DNA of 64,000 bases from Atlantibacter subterraneus (GTDB lineage: Bacteria; Pseudomonadota; Gammaproteobacteria; Enterobacterales; Enterobacteriaceae): the NCBI RefSeq assembly GCF_007570865.1, contig NZ_VLPS01000010.1, positions 153,947-217,946 on the forward strand, read 5' to 3'. A program made the position numbers and the translations under genes. Under the pieces are notes generated by a model, which was not told the DNA's origin, made no database searches, and saw only the letters and a program-made list of their open reading frames with translations. Positions 53,341 to 62,145 of this stretch are shown piece after piece; position 1 is the first letter of the stretch, and each line of letters starts with the position of its first letter.

Positions 53341-54483
53341 ATGCAACGTCGACAATTTCTCAAAAATAGTGTGCTGCTTTCCGCTGCCGGTTTAGTTGGC
53401 CCTTCGATTGTCAGCCAGTCGGTCCAGGCGGCCGAACCTGCCGCCGCGCCGGTCGCGCGCCGCCGTTTTGTGCTTTCGCAAACCTATAAACTCAACCCGC
53501 CGCAGGGCTCCAGCGGCGTGGTCAAGCTGTGGATCCCGCTGCCGGTGGATACCGCGTTTCAGCAGATGACTAACCTGACCTTCAGCGGCAACTATCAGCA
53601 GGCGTACATCACCACCAATAATACTTACGGCGCGAAAACGCTGTTCGCCAGCTGGCCGAAATCTGAAGGCGATTTGCAGATGCAGGTGGATATTGAAATC
53701 GAAACCGCCGACTGGGAACCGCTGAAGCATGACGCGCTGAAAACCTGGCAGGCACCGGAGCAAATCATTTATCCGCTGGACGTGAAGCCTTATCTGCTGC
53801 CAACCACCCATACGCCGATTGACGGCCAGGTAAGGGAAACCGCGCAGAAAATTACCAACGGCGAGCAGGATCCGCTGAAAAAAGCGCGCCTGATTTACGA
53901 GTGGGTTAGCCGGAACATGGAGCGCGACAACGACGTCATCGGCTGCGGTACTGGCGATGTGGCGGCGATCCTGAAAAGTGGCAAACTCAGCGGCAAATGC
54001 ACCGATATGAGCTCAGTGTTTGTGGCCCTGGCGCGCGCCAGCGGCATTCCGGCGCGTGAGCTGTTCGGCATCCGCCTGGGCAAAGCCACTAAGCTGGAGC
54101 GCTACTCGAAAAGCGCCTTCGGCAAAGCCGACGAGCAGGGCGTGGCAGACGTCAGCGGCGGCCAGCACTGCCGTGCGGAATTTTATCTGGCGGGTTACGG
54201 CTGGCTGCCGTGCGATCCGGCGGACGTCACCAAAATGCGCCTGGCGGAGAAAAAATCCCATCAGGACGCCGATGTTCAGGCGGTGAACACTTATCTGTTC
54301 GGCAACTGGGAAATGAACTGGGTCGGCTTTAACTACGGGCGCGACTTTGAGCTTTACCCGGCGGCAGAGCAGGGCGCGATGAACAACTTTGGCTATCCGT
54401 ATGCCGAAGTCGATGGCGACCCGATTAACTTCTACGATCCAAAAGTATTTTCTTATCGCTATGTCTCAACCGAACAGCGCTAA
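53341..54483 (+). CDS. Exported transglutaminase-like protein with Tat-type signal
   Basis: Protein of 380 residues beginning MQRRQFLKNSVLLSAAG, a twin-arginine-type signal with cleavage after SVQA. A transglutaminase-like (papain-fold) domain follows, with a visible catalytic triad C220 (SGKCTDMSS), H276 (GGQHCRAEF) and D292 (LPCDPADV). It should act in the periplasm as a protease, amidase or crosslinking enzyme; the substrate is unknown. The next two genes encode MerT- and MerP-like proteins and overlap it, so a metal-related role is suggested. It diverges from nikA across a 355-bp region with the NikR and FNR sites. Confidence 0.85.
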   Translation: MQRRQFLKNSVLLSAAGLVGPSIVSQSVQAAEPAAAPVARRRFVLSQTYKLNPPQGSSGVVKLWIPLPVDTAFQQMTNLTFSGNYQQAYITTNNTYGAKTLFASWPKSEGDLQMQVDIEIETADWEPLKHDALKTWQAPEQIIYPLDVKPYLLPTTHTPIDGQVRETAQKITNGEQDPLKKARLIYEWVSRNMERDNDVIGCGTGDVAAILKSGKLSGKCTDMSSVFVALARASGIPARELFGIRLGKATKLERYSKSAFGKADEQGVADVSGGQHCRAEFYLAGYGWLPCDPADVTKMRLAEKKSHQDADVQAVNTYLFGNWEMNWVGFNYGRDFELYPAAEQGAMNNFGYPYAEVDGDPINFYDPKVFSYRYVSTEQR

Positions 54484-54817
54484 AAGCGCGGGCGTAACTC
54501 TCCTGACGGCAGCTGTGGCTGCCGTTACCGCCGGGCTGTGCTGCATCGGCCCGCTGCTGTACCTGCTGTTCGGCATCTCGGCGGCGGGGTTTGCCGGGCT
54601 GGCGAAGCTGGAGTTTCTGCGCATCCCGATGATCGTCATTTCTCTCGGGCTTCTCGCGCGCGGCTTCTGGCGGCTCTATATTTCGAAAAGATTGTGGTGT
54701 ACCGGCCGGCTGACCCTGGGCCAGATGCGTTTGCTGTACTGGCTGGCGCTGCCGTTTATGCTGCTGATCCTGTTCTACCCGACGGTGGTCGGCTGGTTTT
54801 ATGAGGTATTTGAATGA
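54461..54817 (+). CDS. MerT-like membrane metal transporter
   Basis: Small inner-membrane protein of 118 residues with three hydrophobic helices (about 12-48, 53-70, 88-113). The cysteine pair C27-C28 (GLCCIGPLLYLLFG) in helix 1 is the hallmark of MerT, the mercuric ion importer; a further cysteine is C80. MerT usually has a second cysteine pair in the cytoplasmic loop, which is reduced to one here. The start lies 23 bp inside the transglutaminase gene, indicating coupling. No merR, merA or other mer genes are nearby, so the metal need not be mercury. Confidence 0.75.
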   Translation: MSQPNSAKSAGVTLLTAAVAAVTAGLCCIGPLLYLLFGISAAGFAGLAKLEFLRIPMIVISLGLLARGFWRLYISKRLWCTGRLTLGQMRLLYWLALPFMLLILFYPTVVGWFYEVFE

Positions 54818-55098
54818 AAAGACTCGCGCTCGCCGCTTGCCTGATGCTGCCCCTGTGGGCGCAGGCAGAGAATGAAAAAGTGGTGCTGGATGTGGAAAAC
54901 ATGACCTGTTCGCTGTGCGTGATCTCGGTGAATCAGGCGCTACGGGAAACCGACGGGGTGATTAAAGCCAAATCGTCCCTGAAAACCCGCCAGACTGAAG
55001 TGATCGTCCCGGAGGGGTTTCCTACCGAGACGCTGCTGAAGGCGGTGGCGAAAACCGGTTATACCGCCACGGTGAATCACACGGAAGCGCAACAGTAA
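54814..55098 (+). CDS. MerP-like periplasmic heavy-metal-binding protein
   Basis: Protein of 94 residues: signal peptide KRLALAACLMLPLWAQA, then a heavy-metal-associated domain with the metal-binding MTCSLC motif (about residues 31-36) and the family end segment LLKAVAKTGYTATV. MerP-type proteins pass a metal ion to the partner MerT. The ATG overlaps the merT-like stop by 4 bp. Last gene of the transglutaminase operon. Confidence 0.85.
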   Translation: MKRLALAACLMLPLWAQAENEKVVLDVENMTCSLCVISVNQALRETDGVIKAKSSLKTRQTEVIVPEGFPTETLLKAVAKTGYTATVNHTEAQQ

Positions 55099-55112
55099 CC
55101 GGGGCATCCCGG

Positions 55113-55733
55113 TTATTCGCCGACGTGCTTAATAATGGACTGTTTTACCCGCTGGATTTGCAGAAACATCATCAGCTGATGGTCATTTTTTAGCTGGAAT
55201 TTGCGCATCAGCGAATGTTTATGAGCAAACACCGATTTGCTGTTGAGCGCCAGTTTTCCGGCAATATGCCTGACCGAGCACCCCTCGATAAATGAAGCGG
55301 CGACCCGTTTTTGTTGCGACGTCATGGTGCGGTGCTTGCAGCCGTAACAGTGCGGCTTGCGCGTTTTCTCCGCATCGGTCTGCAGCTTTTCCCACGCCTG
55401 TTTTAGGGTTCGACGAATGTTTTCCGTCCCGGCTTTGCGGCTGATGATTATCCGGTCGTTGGCACAGAGCGGCAGAGGATAGTGATCCGCCCTGTCGTTG
55501 TCGTCTACCAGTCCAATCATCAGGCTGGGTTTGCGGTAATAGAGTGCGGGATAACATAAAAAGGCCTCACCGGGACGTAATGACTGAATAATAATATCTG
55601 CTGTTTCTACCGTGGATTTATTGATTTCTCTGGAATAGCAGGGCGTATAGCCCTGATGGCAAAAAATGTCATTCAGTAAGTGCGTTAAGCCGGAATAAAA
55701 CAGGGCATCATTTTCATTAATGATGATATGCAT
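55113..55733 (-). CDS. LuxR-type regulator at the end of fimbrial operon 2
   Basis: Protein of 206 residues with a C-terminal LuxR/NarL helix-turn-helix (about residues 138-195: MTSQQKRVAASFIEGCSVRHIAGKLALNSKSVFAHK in part). The N-terminal half resembles a response-regulator-like domain without a recognisable phosphorylation aspartate pattern, and includes a CYGCKH cysteine pair. It follows the minor pilin gene by 45 bp on the same strand. It probably regulates the fimbriae, in the style of FimW/FimZ or other fimbria-linked LuxR proteins. Confidence 0.75.
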   Translation of the reverse strand: MHIIINENDALFYSGLTHLLNDIFCHQGYTPCYSREINKSTVETADIIIQSLRPGEAFLCYPALYYRKPSLMIGLVDDNDRADHYPLPLCANDRIIISRKAGTENIRRTLKQAWEKLQTDAEKTRKPHCYGCKHRTMTSQQKRVAASFIEGCSVRHIAGKLALNSKSVFAHKHSLMRKFQLKNDHQLMMFLQIQRVKQSIIKHVGE

Positions 55734-55778
55734 AATATATAATCCTTTAAATGCAGTAAGATGATTTGAACAGTTATG

Positions 55779-56300
55779 TCATTGCCAGGTAAGGGTAATG
55801 ACAACAACGCTATTCACTGTGCCGGGGGTGACTTTTCCATATTTACTGAAAGCCCGGGCGAGAAAATAAAACGTTGCCTGGCGATTAATAATATCTCCCG
55901 TCAGGGTTTTATTATTTCCCAACGGGCCGCCCTGCATATTCAATAACTGTACGGCGACGTTTTTTGCCGTCCCGCTGTTTTTATAGGAATCTTCGGGTTG
56001 GTTATCATCGGCAGGGCCATTGAATTGCAGAGTGGTTTTCACTGTTCCGGCGGGGCAGTTGATGACGCTGAAATTAAACATCACAAACGGCGAACCCGAG
56101 CCTGCCGTATACATAGACGAGGCGCGTATGCCCTGTGGGCCAAACAGATCGACCACCTGTTCAACGCTGGCGCTGTCAACCTGACAGGGTGCGGCAACCA
56201 CCTTGCCGTTAACATACAGCGTAACGGGATCGGCAGCCTGTATCCCACCGGTAATAAACATTAGCGCCAGGGCAAAGAGCCCATATATCCGTTTAATCAT
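55779..56300 (-). CDS. Minor fimbrial subunit (operon 2)
   Basis: Pilin-like adaptor of 173 residues: signal peptide ending GGIQA-A, cysteines in VVAAPCQVDSA and SVINCPAGT, and a C-terminal strand VVVITLTWQ. Similar to FimF/FimG-type minor subunits. It starts 12 bp after the adhesin stop. Its C-terminus lacks the usual penultimate tyrosine, having tryptophan instead. Confidence 0.82.
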   Translation of the reverse strand: MIKRIYGLFALALMFITGGIQAADPVTLYVNGKVVAAPCQVDSASVEQVVDLFGPQGIRASSMYTAGSGSPFVMFNFSVINCPAGTVKTTLQFNGPADDNQPEDSYKNSGTAKNVAVQLLNMQGGPLGNNKTLTGDIINRQATFYFLARAFSKYGKVTPGTVNSVVVITLTWQ

Positions 56301-56312
56301 CGGCTTTGCTCT

Positions 56313-57251
56313 CTATTGATAGGTAATTTCCAGCGTCGCCGTGGCGCTGGCGTCGCCCGCTTTGACCACCGGCTTGGTCTGGTAATAGCGGGCAACCAGT
56401 GGGAACGTCTCCTGGCCGCCTGGCGACTGTTTTAAAACCATCCGGTTATTCAGCCGTAGCGCGCTGCCGTTATATAAAAACTGCACGCCCACGCCGTCAG
56501 CCACGTAAGGGCGGCCCTGGCCGCTTATTGCCAGCACGCTGTCATCTGAAGTAGCGTCCGGATTCTGCATGCCTTTTAATTCAATATTGATATTGGCCCC
56601 AGGGTCGCAATTCAGACCAATATTCTGGGTATCGGAACGATCGGGAATAAAGCCGGCCTGTGTGCCGAACTCCTGGGCGCTTAGCGTGCCGAGATTAAAA
56701 TTGACCGACTGAGTGGTTAGGGAACAGCTCAGAACATTTATAGTGGTTTCGCTATCCAGCGAGAGATCGAGAAAGGTTTGCGAATTATCGCCGAACCAGC
56801 CATAAACAATCTGGCCTGCCGCTAATTTACCGGGCGTGATTTTGCCGGTTTTATACAGCACCACGCTATATTCATTCGGCCAGGTATAGCGTATGACCCC
56901 GGGAGCGGAAGAGGTGATCGACCACCACTGGGGAACGTTGACGACCTGAATCCCGACGCCGCTCAGATTGGTGTTATAGACCCCGGGCATTGATGACGGG
57001 GTTGCTGATAAATAGGTGATATTTGCCCGCGCTTCGCAATATTGCCGGTCAGTTGGTGAATATGCAGAAACCACGGCGTTGCCGGGCGTGCTGAACCGGC
57101 CTATTTCACTGTTGGTTGGCGCATCGCGCTGTACGTTGATGGTCCCCAGCGACACGGTCTGGATAATCGCCTGCTGGACGGTACAGTCCGCCGACGCGTT
57201 AAACGCGCCAGCGCCAGTCACCAGCAGAAACAGATAATGAATAATGCGCAT
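56313..57251 (-). CDS. Fimbrial tip adhesin (operon 2)
   Basis: Two-domain adhesin of 312 residues. The start at 57251 (MRIIHYLFLLVTGAGAFNASA-D) gives a signal peptide; the longer frame extends into the usher gene and is rejected. The N-terminal putative receptor-binding domain spans about 20-165, and a pilin domain with cysteines VLSCSLTTQS and GLNCDPGANI follows, ending ATATLEITYQ. As in operon 1, the adhesin gene directly follows the usher and precedes the minor subunit. Receptor unknown. Confidence 0.8.
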   Translation of the reverse strand: MRIIHYLFLLVTGAGAFNASADCTVQQAIIQTVSLGTINVQRDAPTNSEIGRFSTPGNAVVSAYSPTDRQYCEARANITYLSATPSSMPGVYNTNLSGVGIQVVNVPQWWSITSSAPGVIRYTWPNEYSVVLYKTGKITPGKLAAGQIVYGWFGDNSQTFLDLSLDSETTINVLSCSLTTQSVNFNLGTLSAQEFGTQAGFIPDRSDTQNIGLNCDPGANINIELKGMQNPDATSDDSVLAISGQGRPYVADGVGVQFLYNGSALRLNNRMVLKQSPGGQETFPLVARYYQTKPVVKAGDASATATLEITYQ

Positions 57252-57277
57252 TACTTTTTTACTCTCCGGTATCACTG

Positions 57278-59767
57278 TTAACGGCAAACTGACTGAAGCT
57301 GAATGACAGGCGCGGTTCCGGGGGCGGTGGGCAGCGTAAAATCCGCCGTGCAGTGCTGTTGATCGTCGCTTCCCCACACCACCTCCAGCGTTCCCGCCTG
57401 CGGCATGCCGGTCAGATACACCTGGCCGTCATCGCCGACAATCGCGCTCGGCCCGTTGCGGCCCTGCAGCGTCGCCATTGCGCCGAACGGCACCGTCTGC
57501 CGCCCGCTACGCACCAGCGTCAACAGAAGACGTTTCCCGACGCTGGTGATGTAATCCGCCCGCACTACCGCACCCCGGGTAGGGATGACCGTCTGGCTGG
57601 TTAACGCCAGCTCCACATCGTCCGGCAGTGAGGCGGTATTAAGCCCGATATCGTTTTTATGAAAGGGGGTCACGTTGCTGGTGATGCCGTAGCCGCGAAA
57701 GTCTGTTTTTACGCTGCGCTGGTTGTTAACGCCTGCGCCCGCTGCGCCAGGGGCTTTAATCAATACGTTAGTTTCGCCCAGCGGCTGGGAGAACGTCACG
57801 CCGTCGGCATGAGCAATGATGCCGCCCGCCAGGCCGTAGCTCAGACGCTGGCTGTTGCGGTCATAGCCGTAGCCCGCCGTGACTTGCCCGTAGGTGCCTT
57901 TGTAGTCGCCGTTGGCGCTGCCGGTATAGCCCACGCCATCGCTGCCGTAGCCCTGCTGGACGCTCCAGTTGAGCGTGTTGCCCGCCAGCGCCATGCCGTT
58001 TAGCCCCAGGCCGTGGGTGGTGCCATTATTCCGGCTGCTGTTGAGGTTATAGTTGGCCCAGCTGTTCGCCATCCATCGATCCAGCGGCACGCTGACATTA
58101 ATGGCAATCTGCCGATCGGTAGCGGACGAGCTGGCTCCCGGGTTGTTTTTACTCAGCGTCCAGGTGAGCCCGTAGCTGATCCCCTGCCAGGCATTGTTGT
58201 AGCTGGCGCTCAGCGACCGCATGCTGCCAGGCGAATTCCAGTAATCCTCCTGAACTGCGCTGGCCATAAGCGAACCCAACCGCCCGCCTAATGTCTGGCT
58301 GACCGTCAACTCCATACGGTTGCGGCGACGATTATTGAGCGCCGCGCTGTCGCCCCACGAGTCCAGCACTTCCTGCATGCCGTAATAGCCGTTTGTGGAG
58401 TAGCGATACCCGGCAATGGCGAAATGGGTGCCGGTCTGCACGATATTTTTACTGTAACGAATGCGCCAGGATTGCCCCTGCGTCTGCGCTTGCCCTTTCG
58501 GTTGTGACGCGGCCTGCGTCACATCGCCAGACAGCGCGCCGATTTCGCCAAGGTTTTTACCCACGCCAACGGCATATGACTGGTATTTCGCGGATTGCTG
58601 GGTGCCGCCATACAGGGTAAATCCCCATGGCAGACCATAAATCGCGCTGGCTTGCCCGAAAGGCGTGTTTTCGACGCTGCCGTCATAAGAACGGTATTGC
58701 CCGCCGGTCAGGGCGTACTTCAGCCGCCCTTCGCGTTGCAGCACCGGCAGTGAGGCAAAGGGGACGGTGTAATTCTGCTCGCTGCCGTCGGCTTCTTTAA
58801 TGGTGACGTTGAGATTGCCTGCGCCGCCGGTGGAATACATATCGGTAATTTCAAACGCGCCCGCCGCGACGTAACTCTGATAAATCACGTAGCCATTCTG
58901 GCGGATCACCACCTGGGCATTGGTTCGCGCGATGCCGCGCACTACCGGGGCATAGCCTTTCAGCGAGTCGGGAAGCATTTCGTCATCGGATGCCAGCTGG
59001 CCGCCGCGAAACGGCATGCTGTCAAACACATCGGAAGGGGCCGAGCTGTCCCCCAGAATGAGCTGCGATTTCAGCGGCGCAATGCTGCGTTGCGCATAGC
59101 TGTAGACGTTATCCCATTGATTGCCGCTCTGGTTATCGCGCCGCCAGGTGGTGTAATTACGTAGCCGCCAGGGGCCGATATTGATACCCGGTCTGAGGTT
59201 TACATACTGACTGTCGCTGCTGCCGTGCGATCGGTTATTCGCGCCATTCATACTGTAATTCAGCAGGGCTGCGGTAATGCCCTCATCCCATAATTCCGGC
59301 GCGACATAGCCGCGGGCATGCTGCGCCAGCGCGGCCTGAGGAATACTCAAATCGAGTTTCTGGTGGGAAAACACAAACTCGCTGCTGGCCTGAGGGATAA
59401 CGTTTAGCGTTGCGCACTCATCGGCGTGCGCCATATCCGGGAATAGTGTGGTTTTCACACCATAGCTTTCCAGTAGCCCGGCAGACAGGCAGGGGACGAG
59501 GCGTTGCGCATCGTCGGTTTTCAAGCGCACGTCCCGGCTATCGACTTTCTGCCCATTCAGAATGATATCGACGTAATAGGTGCCGGCAAGCTGGCCGCCG
59601 GATTCAAACGCGGTTAAATCGGCACCTTTCAATGCCGGATTGTCTATTTCCAACAGTTCAGGATTAAAATAATCGCGCCCGAAAGCCTCACTGAACCAGG
59701 ATGCAATGCCAATAGCCAAACCCATTATCAGGTGACGACGAATGTCATAAATTGTTGATACTTTCAT
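57278..59767 (-). CDS. Outer-membrane fimbrial usher (operon 2)
   Basis: Intact FimD-type usher of 829 residues. Signal peptide and N-terminal chaperone-binding domain (FNPELLEIDNPALKGADLTAFE), plug and barrel segments (YVIYQSYVAAGAFEITDMYSTGGAGNLNVTIKEADG in part; GQSWRIRYSKNIVQTGTHFAIAGYRYST in part), and a C-terminal domain with LTLVRSGRQTVPFGA and IVGDDGQVYLTGM. These two latter regions correspond to where the operon 1 usher is frameshifted, and make a useful intact reference. Forms the secretion pore for the pilus. Confidence 0.92.
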   Translation of the reverse strand: MKVSTIYDIRRHLIMGLAIGIASWFSEAFGRDYFNPELLEIDNPALKGADLTAFESGGQLAGTYYVDIILNGQKVDSRDVRLKTDDAQRLVPCLSAGLLESYGVKTTLFPDMAHADECATLNVIPQASSEFVFSHQKLDLSIPQAALAQHARGYVAPELWDEGITAALLNYSMNGANNRSHGSSDSQYVNLRPGINIGPWRLRNYTTWRRDNQSGNQWDNVYSYAQRSIAPLKSQLILGDSSAPSDVFDSMPFRGGQLASDDEMLPDSLKGYAPVVRGIARTNAQVVIRQNGYVIYQSYVAAGAFEITDMYSTGGAGNLNVTIKEADGSEQNYTVPFASLPVLQREGRLKYALTGGQYRSYDGSVENTPFGQASAIYGLPWGFTLYGGTQQSAKYQSYAVGVGKNLGEIGALSGDVTQAASQPKGQAQTQGQSWRIRYSKNIVQTGTHFAIAGYRYSTNGYYGMQEVLDSWGDSAALNNRRRNRMELTVSQTLGGRLGSLMASAVQEDYWNSPGSMRSLSASYNNAWQGISYGLTWTLSKNNPGASSSATDRQIAINVSVPLDRWMANSWANYNLNSSRNNGTTHGLGLNGMALAGNTLNWSVQQGYGSDGVGYTGSANGDYKGTYGQVTAGYGYDRNSQRLSYGLAGGIIAHADGVTFSQPLGETNVLIKAPGAAGAGVNNQRSVKTDFRGYGITSNVTPFHKNDIGLNTASLPDDVELALTSQTVIPTRGAVVRADYITSVGKRLLLTLVRSGRQTVPFGAMATLQGRNGPSAIVGDDGQVYLTGMPQAGTLEVVWGSDDQQHCTADFTLPTAPGTAPVIQLQSVCR

Positions 59768-59796
59768 CCGCGTATTACCCGATGAGCGTTTCTTGA

Positions 59797-60474
59797 TTAC
59801 CGCAGGCTGGCGCTATGCGAATCGCCAATACCGCCATAGTCATTGATGATTTTAAAATTCACTGCCGTTGAATTGACGCCCGGCGGTAAGGCAAAGCGCG
59901 CGGACGACTGGGGTGCGACAAAAGTTGCATCCTCAACGCGTTTACCGCCCACGGCGATTTCATTGAAGTTAATGTAATAAGGCGTAGGGTTATTGACCTG
60001 AATACTGTTGCCCGCCCGCGACCATTGCAGTTTTGCCGCCTGATCTTCGGGCGTACTGGTCAGAGATTCAGGACGATAAATTAATTTTATTCGCGTCTTA
60101 ACGGCAATCTGGATGGTGTTATCCCGCTTTGCCACCGAGGGAATGGATTTAATATTCAGCCAGAACAGCGACTCTTTATTTTCGGCTAACTGACCGGCTC
60201 TGATAATTCGCATTTCATTCTGCTGCCCGGCATCCAGTCGATACAGCGGCGGCGTAATAATAAACGGCGCTTTGGCCGCATCGGGCATTGGCGCGTCAAT
60301 CCACGATTGAATCAGGTAAGCCAGCTTGTCGGGATTATTTACGCTCAGGGGAACCTCTTTTTTATTCCCCTGATAAACCACTCGTGTACCGCCAATAATT
60401 ACCCCTGCCTGTGCGCCGGAGACAGCAGCGCTCATTAGCAATATCGCCGCTAATGCGCGTGATAACATCTTCAT
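59797..60474 (-). CDS. Periplasmic fimbrial chaperone (operon 2)
   Basis: PapD/FimC-type chaperone of 225 residues with signal peptide LSRALAAILLMSAAVSGAQA. Family motifs: GGTRVVYQGNKKEVPLSVNN, FIITPPLYRLDAGQQNEMRI, AVKTRIKLIYRPESL and NDYGGIGDSHSASLR. The ATG at 60474 follows GAGG by 6 nt and is preferred over upstream in-frame ATGs that lack a ribosome site and signal character. Gap to the usher is 29 bp. Confidence 0.9.
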   Translation of the reverse strand: MKMLSRALAAILLMSAAVSGAQAGVIIGGTRVVYQGNKKEVPLSVNNPDKLAYLIQSWIDAPMPDAAKAPFIITPPLYRLDAGQQNEMRIIRAGQLAENKESLFWLNIKSIPSVAKRDNTIQIAVKTRIKLIYRPESLTSTPEDQAAKLQWSRAGNSIQVNNPTPYYINFNEIAVGGKRVEDATFVAPQSSARFALPPGVNSTAVNFKIINDYGGIGDSHSASLR

Positions 60475-60529
60475 TAGATACCTCATACCGGGGCCGGATA
60501 CCGGCCCCATAACACCATTACGCAATAAA

Positions 60530-61057
60530 TCAGTTGTAGTTAACGGTGAAGTTAGCAACGGAATGCGCCGTACCGGCCATCACGCCAGATTGCGTGGCGC
60601 GGTAAGCGGCGTAGAACTCCAGGTTATTATCCCAGTTGCTGCTCAACACGTAGCTATAGCCATTGGTCTGGTTTAAACCCAGCGGGGCTCTGTCTGCCGT
60701 CATCAGCTTAATCGCCACACCGGAGGCGCTGCCCGGCCCGGAATTAATCGCCAGCAGGGAACTGTCGGAAAGATCGTTTGCACCATCAAATTTCACCTGC
60801 GCCGCATTCACGCTGGCCGGACAGTTAATTAAGCGGATGACAAATTTCGTCGCCGCTGCTTCATCGCCCGCGTTAATAAACGACGTCTTTGCCACCCGGC
60901 CTAAATCGACGGTCATGGTATTATTAGCGCCGATATCGACAGTACAGGCCTGATCGAGGATCTCACCCATAAAATTAATCGTTCCATCTGCCGCATTAAC
61001 AGTAGATATACCCAGTGTCGCTGCTGCGGCAAACGTTATAACCAGTAGATTTTTCAT
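60530..61057 (-). CDS. Major fimbrial subunit, FimA-like (operon 2)
   Basis: Type 1-like pilin of 175 residues: signal peptide ending STVNA-A, conserved cysteines in ILDQACTVDIG and RLINCPASV, the ATKFVIRL and SGVAIKLMTAD strands, and C-terminal VANFTVNYN. First gene of the leftward operon pilin, chaperone, usher, adhesin, minor subunit, LuxR regulator. The ATG follows AAGGACATAAT. Confidence 0.9.
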   Translation of the reverse strand: MKNLLVITFAAAATLGISTVNAADGTINFMGEILDQACTVDIGANNTMTVDLGRVAKTSFINAGDEAAATKFVIRLINCPASVNAAQVKFDGANDLSDSSLLAINSGPGSASGVAIKLMTADRAPLGLNQTNGYSYVLSSNWDNNLEFYAAYRATQSGVMAGTAHSVANFTVNYN

Positions 61058-61400
61058 AATATTATGTCCTTGTAATAGATGCTTCTTATGTTAAAAACGA
61101 GCCGCCGGATTGAATCGGTTATTCGTGATATATAGTCAATGCTGACATTAAATAATTAATTCAGGCTGCATGAAGAATTGGTTAGCCTGAGAAGGCAGTT
61201 GCAGGAAATAGCCTGGCTCGCTGCAGTATATGATGGCTCGTTTTTATTCATCCAGATTTTGTATTAAAAGCATTCATCATCTCAAGTGATGTTTTGGTGT
61301 AATTTTACACTAATTCATTCATTCACTAATTAGAGGGTGGTGATTCATAATTGATCCATCGCAATTTGATATTACATGTTGAACTGGAGGCGGTATCGCA
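61058..61400. promoter_or_regulatory. Divergent region between fimbrial operon 2 and IprA-like gene
   Basis: 343 bp, AT-rich, with no credible gene. It should hold promoters for the leftward pilin operon and the rightward regulator. The only distinct motif I see is the inverted repeat at 61294-61313. No invertible-element repeats or adjacent recombinase gene. Confidence 0.55.
61294..61313. promoter_or_regulatory. Candidate operator TTGGTGTAA-TT-TTACACTAA
   Basis: 9-bp arms with one mismatch around a 2-bp centre, 88 bp upstream of the first IprA-like gene. Possible autoregulatory or fimbrial control site; ligand unknown. Confidence 0.4.
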
Positions 61401-62063
61401 ATGCCTGAGACTAAAAATACAGTGCAAACAAATATGTATGAAGCGCTGGCGCATAAACCTGTTCAGCATATCGACACGTTAATTCACTGCCTTGCTCCAT
61501 ATTCAAACTCTTTTAAAACAAGTGCTAAACAAATTATTAACTACGAGAGCGGCGAGTCGCGGCAATGCTATCTATTGCTGGAAGGCACGGTTGCGCTATT
61601 TCGCAGTCGCGATAGTTTTATGTTGAATTCGGAATCGGCCCCCTATGTCTTTGGATTAAGTAACCAACATGCCGACGCGAATTATCTGCATATGCGGACG
61701 CTGGAGGATTCTCTTATTGCCAGCATTCCGCTCCATGAAGCAAACCGTATTATCGCTGAACATAATCTGTGGAAAAGTCTTGCTAAGGTGCTGATTTATA
61801 CCGCAGGGCGGATATATGAGCATTGCACGCGTATTTATGCGCCATCGTCTTACGATATTATCCGATCCCAGCTGTATGAGTTGATGGATGAATCTGTGGA
61901 AATAAGACTGCACACCACCGCGGCGAACTATATTCAGGCGCGCACTTTTCTTTCGCGCAGCAGCATTATGAAAATCCTCGCCGATCTCCGCAAAGGGGGG
62001 TATATCACCACCCGGCGCGGCGTACTAACAGATATTCCGCAGCGCATACCGCTGAAATACTAA
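61401..62063 (+). CDS. IprA-like winged-helix regulator 1
   Basis: Protein of 220 residues similar to the IprA (YaiV) family: an N-terminal cyclic-nucleotide-binding-like beta domain (ESRQCYLLLEGTVALFRSRDS, about residues 50-80) and a C-terminal winged helix (NYIQARTFLSRSSIMKILADLRKGGYITTRRG in part, about 175-210). E. coli IprA affects hydrogen-peroxide resistance and virulence traits. Position next to fimbrial operon 2 suggests it may regulate the fimbriae. GGAGGCGGTATCGCA precedes the ATG. A second family member follows 82 bp later. Confidence 0.8.
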   Translation: MPETKNTVQTNMYEALAHKPVQHIDTLIHCLAPYSNSFKTSAKQIINYESGESRQCYLLLEGTVALFRSRDSFMLNSESAPYVFGLSNQHADANYLHMRTLEDSLIASIPLHEANRIIAEHNLWKSLAKVLIYTAGRIYEHCTRIYAPSSYDIIRSQLYELMDESVEIRLHTTAANYIQARTFLSRSSIMKILADLRKGGYITTRRGVLTDIPQRIPLKY

Positions 62064-62145
62064 ATTTTTTCTGCCGCGCCAGGTAACTGAGCGTAATTAT
62101 GCTTATGCTAAAACTATCTACATAATTTGTTTGCGAATAAGCGCG

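Noticed and set aside
54461..55098. Mercury resistance operon
   Set aside because: Only MerT- and MerP-like proteins are present, without merR, merA or merC, and they are coupled to a transglutaminase gene instead.
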